From NCBI GenBank assembly GCA_025927935.1, contig JAICKM010000213.1, positions 1-9,676 of the forward strand: a stretch of 9,676 nt of DNA, in the 5' to 3' direction. A program made the position numbers and the translations under genes. Below are positions 5,680-9,676 of this stretch, one piece after another (position 1 is the first letter of the stretch; each line of letters opens with the position of its first letter). The notes under the pieces are model-generated. The model made no database searches. It was not told where the DNA came from and saw nothing but the letters and a program-made list of their open reading frames with translations. The DNA is from Chloroflexia bacterium. Its GTDB lineage: Bacteria > Chloroflexota > Chloroflexia > QHBQ01 > JADMIH01.

Positions 5680-6473
5680 GACCGGGCGCGCCCGGCGAAG
5701 CGCACCACCCGGTGGTAGCCGACTTCGCGCAGCAGATCCAGCGCCTCGGCGAAGGCATAGCCCACCAGGTGGGGCGCGTGCGCGTCGGAACCGAGCGTGA
5801 CAGGCACGCCCGCCCGGTAGAGCGCCCGCAGGAGATCGACCTGCGGGTAGATCTCGGCCACCGGCTTGAGCAGCCCCGCCGTGTTCACCTCCACACAGAC
5901 CCCGCTCTCGGCCATCGTGCGGGCCACGCCCGCATAGAGCGGGCCGAGGTCCCGCGTGGCCCGGTGGCCGAACTTCTTCACCAGGTCGAGATGAGCCATG
6001 ATGTCGAACAGCCCAGAATGAGCCGCCATTTCGACCGTGCTGAAATATTCCTCATACAGCACATCGATGTCGCGCCGGTTGTACTCGGCCACATAGCGCG
6101 GGTCGTCCATGCCCCAGGCACCCAGGAAATGCACGGAGCCATACACATAATCCCAGGGATGGGCGGCCAGAATCGCCCGCAACGCATCTTCGTGGCCGGG
6201 GATATAATCGGCCTCCAGGCCGAGCCGGATGGGCAGCGCGGGAAAGGCCCGGCGGGCCGCCGCCACCAGGTCGAAATACAGCGGCAAATTGCCCATCGGC
6301 ATGGCGAGTTCGTGGTCGCGCTCGGCCTCCGGCAGCCAGTACAGGGGGATGTGCTCGGACACGCCGATCTCGTCCAGTTCGAGGGCGGCGGCGCGGGCGG
6401 CGTACTCGGCGGGCACGCCTTCGCCGTGGCCGCAGAGGTACGAGTGCATATGGTAATCATGGAGTCCGGGCAA
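5661..6473 (-). CDS. PHP-domain phosphoesterase, histidinol-phosphatase (HisJ/HisK) type
   Basis: A 270-aa PHP-superfamily metallo-phosphoesterase. Metal-binding residues are visible in the expected order: DYHMH (H8, H10), CGHGEG (H16), SEH (E40, H41), GLEADY (E87), SVHFLG (H115), AHLDL (H161, D163) and GSDAH (D230, H232). HisK-type members dephosphorylate histidinol phosphate in histidine synthesis; other PHP phosphatases with the same motifs act on different substrates, so the specificity is inferred. The frame stays open to 6587, into aroQ, but the likely start is TTG at 6471-6473, with AAAGGA 11 nt upstream just past the aroQ stop. An internal ATG (6448-6450) would remove the first metal-binding His. 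Last gene of the aro operon, 20 nt after aroQ. Its 3' end overlaps the opposing gene by 19 nt. Confidence 0.85.
   Translation of the reverse strand: MPGLHDYHMHSYLCGHGEGVPAEYAARAAALELDEIGVSEHIPLYWLPEAERDHELAMPMGNLPLYFDLVAAARRAFPALPIRLGLEADYIPGHEDALRAILAAHPWDYVYGSVHFLGAWGMDDPRYVAEYNRRDIDVLYEEYFSTVEMAAHSGLFDIMAHLDLVKKFGHRATRDLGPLYAGVARTMAESGVCVEVNTAGLLKPVAEIYPQVDLLRALYRAGVPVTLGSDAHAPHLVGYAFAEALDLLREVGYHRVVRFAGRARSYVALP
5682..5695. other. Perfect 14-bp GC palindrome at the convergent gene junction
   Basis: CCGGGCG is followed directly by its reverse complement CGCCCGG, 2 nt after the TAA of the plus-strand gene and within the last codons of the PHP gene. It could form a short cruciform or a stem past the plus-strand stop, but no T-tract follows. 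The amino acids it encodes on the minus strand (AGRAR) are unremarkable, so it may be only a by-product of high GC. Confidence 0.3.
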
Positions 6474-6493
6474 AGAGCAGGAGATCCTTTCGC

Positions 6494-6943
6494 TTAAGGC
6501 GCGGGTTCGCGTTCCAACAGGCGCAAGAGCGCCTCCAGGCCCAGCACGTAGCTGTCCACGCCCAGGCCGCTGATCTGCCCCCGGCACACGGGCGCCAGCA
6601 CAGAAGTGTGGCGGAAAGGCTCACGGGCGTAGACGTTGGACAGATGCACCTCGATGGTGGGCACGGCGGCCCCGGCCAGGGCATCGCGCAGGGCGTAGCT
6701 GTAGTGGGTGAAGGCGCCGGGATTGATCAGGATGCCGCTCATCCAACCGTAGGACTCCTGGATGGCATCGATCAGCGCGCCTTCATGGTTCGACTGGAGC
6801 GTGCGTAGCGTGGCGCGCTCACCTGCCGCCTGGGCCAGCAGCGCGTCGATCTCGGCCAGCGTGGTATGCCCGTACACCTTCGGCTCGCGGCGGCCCAGCA
6901 TATTCAGGTTCGGCCCGTGCAGGACCAGGATGTTATGCTTCAT
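6494..6943 (-). CDS. aroQ: Type II 3-dehydroquinate dehydratase
   Basis: A 149-aa protein, the standard length for the small dodecameric type II enzyme that converts 3-dehydroquinate to 3-dehydroshikimate in the shikimate pathway (cytoplasm). Signatures: HGPNLNMLG (9-17), R19, catalytic Y24 in [13 protein letters not shown] (50-55), [10 protein letters not shown] (73-82), catalytic H100 in EVHLSN, and R111 in FRHTS. All family active-site residues are intact. ATG start with GAGGGG upstream; the ATG overlaps the aroB stop as ATGA, indicating translational coupling. The PHP phosphatase starts 20 nt past its stop. Confidence 0.97.
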   Translation of the reverse strand: MKHNILVLHGPNLNMLGRREPKVYGHTTLAEIDALLAQAAGERATLRTLQSNHEGALIDAIQESYGWMSGILINPGAFTHYSYALRDALAGAAVPTIEVHLSNVYAREPFRHTSVLAPVCRGQISGLGVDSYVLGLEALLRLLEREPAP

Positions 6944-8058
6944 GCGTCCCCTCGCGTGGCGGCCAGCGCGGCGAGCACCTCGGCTTCCGGCACATCGTTC
7001 TCGACGTGTACGTCGCCGATGCCGCGCGCCAGCACGAAGCGCGGGCGGCCGTCGCGGCGCTTCTTATCGGTCGCCGTGGCCGCCAGCACCTGCTCCGGCG
7101 TCGTGCCGGGCGGCAAGCTACTGCCCCAGGTCAGCGGCAAGCGATAGGTACTCAACAGGCCGGCTGTTCGGGCGGTCAGGGTGGGAGGCGCCAGTCCCAG
7201 GCGCTCGGCCAGGTGCGCGGCCACCATCATGCCCTCGGCCACGCCGTAGCCGTGCTTGAGCGTGTAGTTGCTCAGGCGCTCGAAGGCGTGCCCGAAGGTA
7301 TGCCCCAGGTTGAGCAGCGCGCGCTGGTTCTGCTCGTAGGGATCGGCTTCCACGATGCGCTTCTTGACTTCAATTGCCAGCCCCACCATCTCTTCGGACG
7401 GCGGGGCGCCGCGCTCCAGCAGATCGAGCAGCGGGGAACTACCGTAGGCCCCCGCCGGGCCGCGATTCCAGGGACCGTCGAGGATAGCCGCCTTCACGAT
7501 CTCGGCCATGCCGTTGGCGACCTCGTCGGGCGGCAGCGTCGCCAGGGTCGCCAGGTCGGCGATCACGGCGGCGGGTTGCTTGAACACGCCGACCAGGTTT
7601 TTGCCCAGCGGGTGGTCGATGGCAACCTTGCCGCCGATGCTGGAGTCGACCATCGCCAGCAGGCTGGTCGGCGCCTGGACCACGGGCACGCCGCGCATAT
7701 AGAGCGCCGCCGCCAGGCCCACGGTGTCGCCGACCACGCCCCCGCCCAAGGCCAGCACCCAGCCGCTGCGGTCCAGCCCGGTTTCGCCGAAACCGGAGAT
7801 GAGCAGATCGAGGCTGGCCCAGTCCTTGTGCGCCTCCCCGGCGGGCATGGTGATCAGGGCCGGGTTCAGACCTGCGCGCTGCAGCATAGCCTGGACCGTT
7901 GCGGCGTGCAGCGGGCCGACATGGCTATCGGTTGCCACGGCAACCTGCTTGCCGGTATTGACGCCGTCGACCAGTTCTTCCCCATCGCGCAGGATGCCGG
8001 TGCCGATGCTAATGGGATATGTTCCCTCCGGGGTGCGGACGATGATATTCCGACTCAC
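6940..8058 (-). CDS. aroB: 3-dehydroquinate synthase
   Basis: A 372-aa protein, of usual length, that converts DAHP to 3-dehydroquinate using NAD+ and a divalent metal, the second step of the shikimate pathway. The NAD-binding GGGVVGD motif is at 105-111, the conserved [15 protein letters not shown] block at 130-144 and GKNLVGVF at 152-159. Metal ligands expected from the family are E186 (MAEIVK), H253 ([10 protein letters not shown]) and H269 (HGYGVAEGM). The start is GTG at 8056-8058 with GAGGAG 11 nt upstream. GTG overlaps the aroK stop (GTGA), and its own stop overlaps the aroQ start (ATGA), so the three aro genes are translationally chained. Nothing is missing or unusual. Confidence 0.97.
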   Translation of the reverse strand: MSRNIIVRTPEGTYPISIGTGILRDGEELVDGVNTGKQVAVATDSHVGPLHAATVQAMLQRAGLNPALITMPAGEAHKDWASLDLLISGFGETGLDRSGWVLALGGGVVGDTVGLAAALYMRGVPVVQAPTSLLAMVDSSIGGKVAIDHPLGKNLVGVFKQPAAVIADLATLATLPPDEVANGMAEIVKAAILDGPWNRGPAGAYGSSPLLDLLERGAPPSEEMVGLAIEVKKRIVEADPYEQNQRALLNLGHTFGHAFERLSNYTLKHGYGVAEGMMVAAHLAERLGLAPPTLTARTAGLLSTYRLPLTWGSSLPPGTTPEQVLAATATDKKRRDGRPRFVLARGIGDVHVENDVPEAEVLAALAATRGDA

Positions 8059-8609
8059 GGCGTTTCTCGCTCCTCTAATTGCGCTTTGTAGACGGCCAGC
8101 ACCCGCTCGGTCACCGTGTCCACGTCCAGGCCGCTGGTATCCACCTGTAGCGGGATGGCGGCATAGGCGGCGGCACGCGCCGCCAGCAGCCGGGTCACGG
8201 CATCCTCCGGCTGATCGCCGAGCATAGGCCGTTTACCGTGCCCTTCGGCCAGCAGTCGCCCGGTCAGGGTCGCGGGGTCGGCGGTAAGGCAGACCACGAT
8301 GCCGCATAGATGCAACGCATCCCGATTGGCTCGCGGCACCACCACGCCGCCACCGGTCGCCACGACTAGGCCCACGTCCGGCGGTAGGCTGCGGCAGAGA
8401 TCGGCTTCGGCGGCGCGGAAGACGGCCTCCCCTTCCTCGGCGAAGATGCGCGAGACCGGACGGCCAAACCGCGCTTCCAGCACCGCATCGAAATCGAGGA
8501 ACTGCCGGCCCAGGCGCGCGGCCACCCGGCGCCCTACGCTACTCTTGCCCGTGCCCATGAACCCGACCAGGATCAGGTTCGCATTGCGGCCCACTGCTGT
8601 CACGCGCAT
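8055..8609 (-). CDS. aroK: Shikimate kinase
   Basis: About 184 aa, normal length for the monofunctional enzyme that phosphorylates shikimate at O-3 with ATP. Walker A is GFMGTGKS (16-23), the shikimate-binding Asp is D41 in LDFD, with FRAAE (R65), GGGVV (86-90) and the lid Arg in KRPML (R127). The Arg-to-Tyr C-terminal pattern (R145, Y149) is also present. The start is uncertain. ATG at 8607-8609 has GGAG abutting it with no spacing. GTG at 8601-8603, two codons later, has the same GGAG at an ideal 6 nt. The frame is open further, to a TTG at 8657 inside the P450 gene, but that start has no RBS logic. It lies 28 nt past the P450 stop and overlaps aroB by 4 nt. Confidence 0.95.
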   Translation of the reverse strand: MRVTAVGRNANLILVGFMGTGKSSVGRRVAARLGRQFLDFDAVLEARFGRPVSRIFAEEGEAVFRAAEADLCRSLPPDVGLVVATGGGVVVPRANRDALHLCGIVVCLTADPATLTGRLLAEGHGKRPMLGDQPEDAVTRLLAARAAAYAAIPLQVDTSGLDVDTVTERVLAVYKAQLEERETP

Positions 8610-8637
8610 CTCCGTCCCACTTCGCCGGCCCGCTGCA

Positions 8638-9676
8638 TTACGCTTGCCGTGCAGCAAGAGTCATGCGCACGCCGTATTTGGGCGAGAGCGTGATGGCCGA
8701 ATGGGGCACCACTGGATGGCCCGGCGCCAGGCGCAGCCGGTAGCGCTGAGCCACGGTCGCCAGCACCAGCAGGGCTTCCTGCATGGCGTAATTGTGTCCA
8801 ATGCAGCCCCGCGGCCCGGCGCCGAACGGCAGATAGGCCCCCGCTGGGCGGGCCGCGACCCGCTCCGGTGTGAAGCGCGTGGGGTCGAACCGCTCCGGGT
8901 TGTCCCAGAAGTCGGGGTGCCGGTGGGCCAGGTAGGGCGCGGGGAACATCATCGACCCGGCGGGGATATGGTAGCCGCCTATTTCGTCGTCGCCGATGGT
9001 GCCGCGCGGGATGGCCCAGACTGCCGGGTACAGGCGCATCGTCTCCTCGATCACCATGCGGGTGTAGGCCAGCTTCGGCAGATCGGCCACCGTGGGTGGG
9101 CGCCCGTGCAGCGGGGCGAGTTCAGCGTGGAGCGCTTCTTCCGCCGCCAGGTGCTGAGCCAGCAGATACCAGGCCCAGGTCAGCGTCTGCGCGATGGTCT
9201 CGTGCCCGGCGAAGAAGATGGTCATCACCTCGTCGCGCACCTGCCGCGGACTCATGCCCGCACCGTTGTCGGCGTCCCGCGCCGCCAGCAGCTTGTCCAG
9301 CAGATCGTCGTGGCGGGGGCCACCCTTACCGCGCTCGGCCATGATGCCATAGATGCGCCTTTCCAGCGTGCGGACGGCGCGCACCAGGCGCAGGTTGGCG
9401 GGCGTGGGCACGCGCAACGGGATGTCCACCGCCGCCGTGATGCGCGCGCCAACCAGGGGCACCGCTGTGGTGAATGCCTCCACCAGTTCCCGCGCCTCCG
9501 CGTCGAGATCGAGGCTGAACATAGTCCGGCCGATGATGTTGAAAGCCAGGCTCAACATCTCGACATTCGCGTCCAGTACGGCCCCACGTGCGCCGCTATG
9601 TGCCCAGCGGGCCAGCATAGCGTCGACCGATTCCGCGATGGCCCCGGCGTATTGAGGCACAGCCCTGGGCGTAAAG
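8638..9676 (-). CDS. Cytochrome P450, N-terminus cut by the window edge
   Basis: The visible 345 residues are the C-terminal three quarters of a bacterial P450. Complete members have about 440-470 residues, so roughly 100 are outside the window. The frame stays open to 9676 (FTPRAV before a GTG at 9660, the usual helix-C region), so that GTG is not the real start. Counting from it: I-helix AGHET at 151-155 with the acid/Thr pair for oxygen activation, ExxR at 206-209, the PERF segment at 255-258, and the heme loop FGAGPRGCIG at 279-288 with Cys286 as axial ligand. It is a soluble-type monooxygenase and needs an external redox partner, none of which is visible. Its substrate cannot be read from sequence. 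aroK begins 28 nt downstream on the same strand, so co-transcription is likely. Confidence 0.93.
   Translation of the reverse strand, partial: FTPRAVPQYAGAIAESVDAMLARWAHSGARGAVLDANVEMLSLAFNIIGRTMFSLDLDAEARELVEAFTTAVPLVGARITAAVDIPLRVPTPANLRLVRAVRTLERRIYGIMAERGKGGPRHDDLLDKLLAARDADNGAGMSPRQVRDEVMTIFFAGHETIAQTLTWAWYLLAQHLAAEEALHAELAPLHGRPPTVADLPKLAYTRMVIEETMRLYPAVWAIPRGTIGDDEIGGYHIPAGSMMFPAPYLAHRHPDFWDNPERFDPTRFTPERVAARPAGAYLPFGAGPRGCIGHNYAMQEALLVLATVAQRYRLRLAPGHPVVPHSAITLSPKYGVRMTLAARQA

Noticed and set aside
5111..5758. Long minus-strand open frame of 215 codons opposite the hypothetical gene
   Set aside because: It is Arg/Pro/Gly-rich, as antisense frames in high-GC DNA are, and it covers most of the plus-strand gene and part of the PHP gene.
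6474..6587. N-terminal extension of the PHP phosphatase into aroQ
   Set aside because: The extra 38 residues lie mostly inside the aroQ coding region and have low-complexity composition. Family proteins begin just before the DYHxH motif, and an AAAGGA precedes the TTG at 6473.
8610..8657. Longer aroK start at TTG 8657 inside the P450 gene
   Set aside because: It adds 16 residues absent from the family, has no ribosome binding site and overlaps the P450 coding region. ATG 8609 or GTG 8603 is more plausible.
1..9676. CRISPR arrays, tRNA or rRNA genes, transposases, toxin-antitoxin pairs and defence genes
   Set aside because: I looked on both strands and saw no regularly spaced direct repeats, no RNA gene signatures and no recognisable proteins of these classes.

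Overview
The window is high-GC bacterial DNA that most resembles Chloroflexota, probably class Chloroflexia. This is an inference from three things. The zinc-ribbon protein at the left end and the duplicated ETGH / FGFP / RLE(Y/W)H modules of the secreted propeller protein are both typical of that phylum. The imperfect palindrome at 705-780 belongs to a TGTCA...CTGAGCGCAG...TGACA type of dispersed intergenic repeat that I associate with these genomes. No rRNA, tRNA, CRISPR array, transposase or phage gene is visible.

Layout. (1) 1-824: a minus-strand zinc-ribbon gene with an intrinsic terminator, a near-consensus promoter and a leader of about 150 nt. In that leader a 14-bp inverted repeat pairs exactly with the Shine-Dalgarno sequence. 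The palindromic repeat lies further upstream. (2) 825-5080: three minus-strand genes read in the order CPBP/CAAX-type membrane protease, secreted beta-propeller protein, MacB/FtsX-type ABC permease. The first two are 11 nt apart and the third follows after 75 nt holding a GC-rich hairpin. All three products are membrane or exported proteins. No ATPase or adaptor subunit for the permease is present. (3) 5113-5679: one plus-strand gene of unknown function, divergent from the protease gene by only 32 nt and overlapping the gene on its other side tail-to-tail by 19 nt. (4) 5661-9676: a tightly packed minus-strand operon read in the order cytochrome P450 (cut by the window edge), aroK, aroB, aroQ, PHP-family phosphoesterase. 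aroK/aroB and aroB/aroQ overlap by 4 nt each (GTGA and ATGA).

How the genes work together: AroB makes 3-dehydroquinate, AroQ dehydrates it to 3-dehydroshikimate, and AroK phosphorylates shikimate later in the same pathway. The window therefore holds three steps of chorismate synthesis. The PHP enzyme looks like the histidinol-phosphatase type, which would place an amino-acid biosynthetic activity in the same transcript. The role of the P450 there is unclear. The left three-gene group looks like an envelope-related unit, but its substrate is unknown.

The most interesting unexplained structure is the leader helix at 472-572, which would hide the ribosome binding site of the zinc-ribbon gene. 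The rest of the window is mostly ordinary core and accessory gene content.
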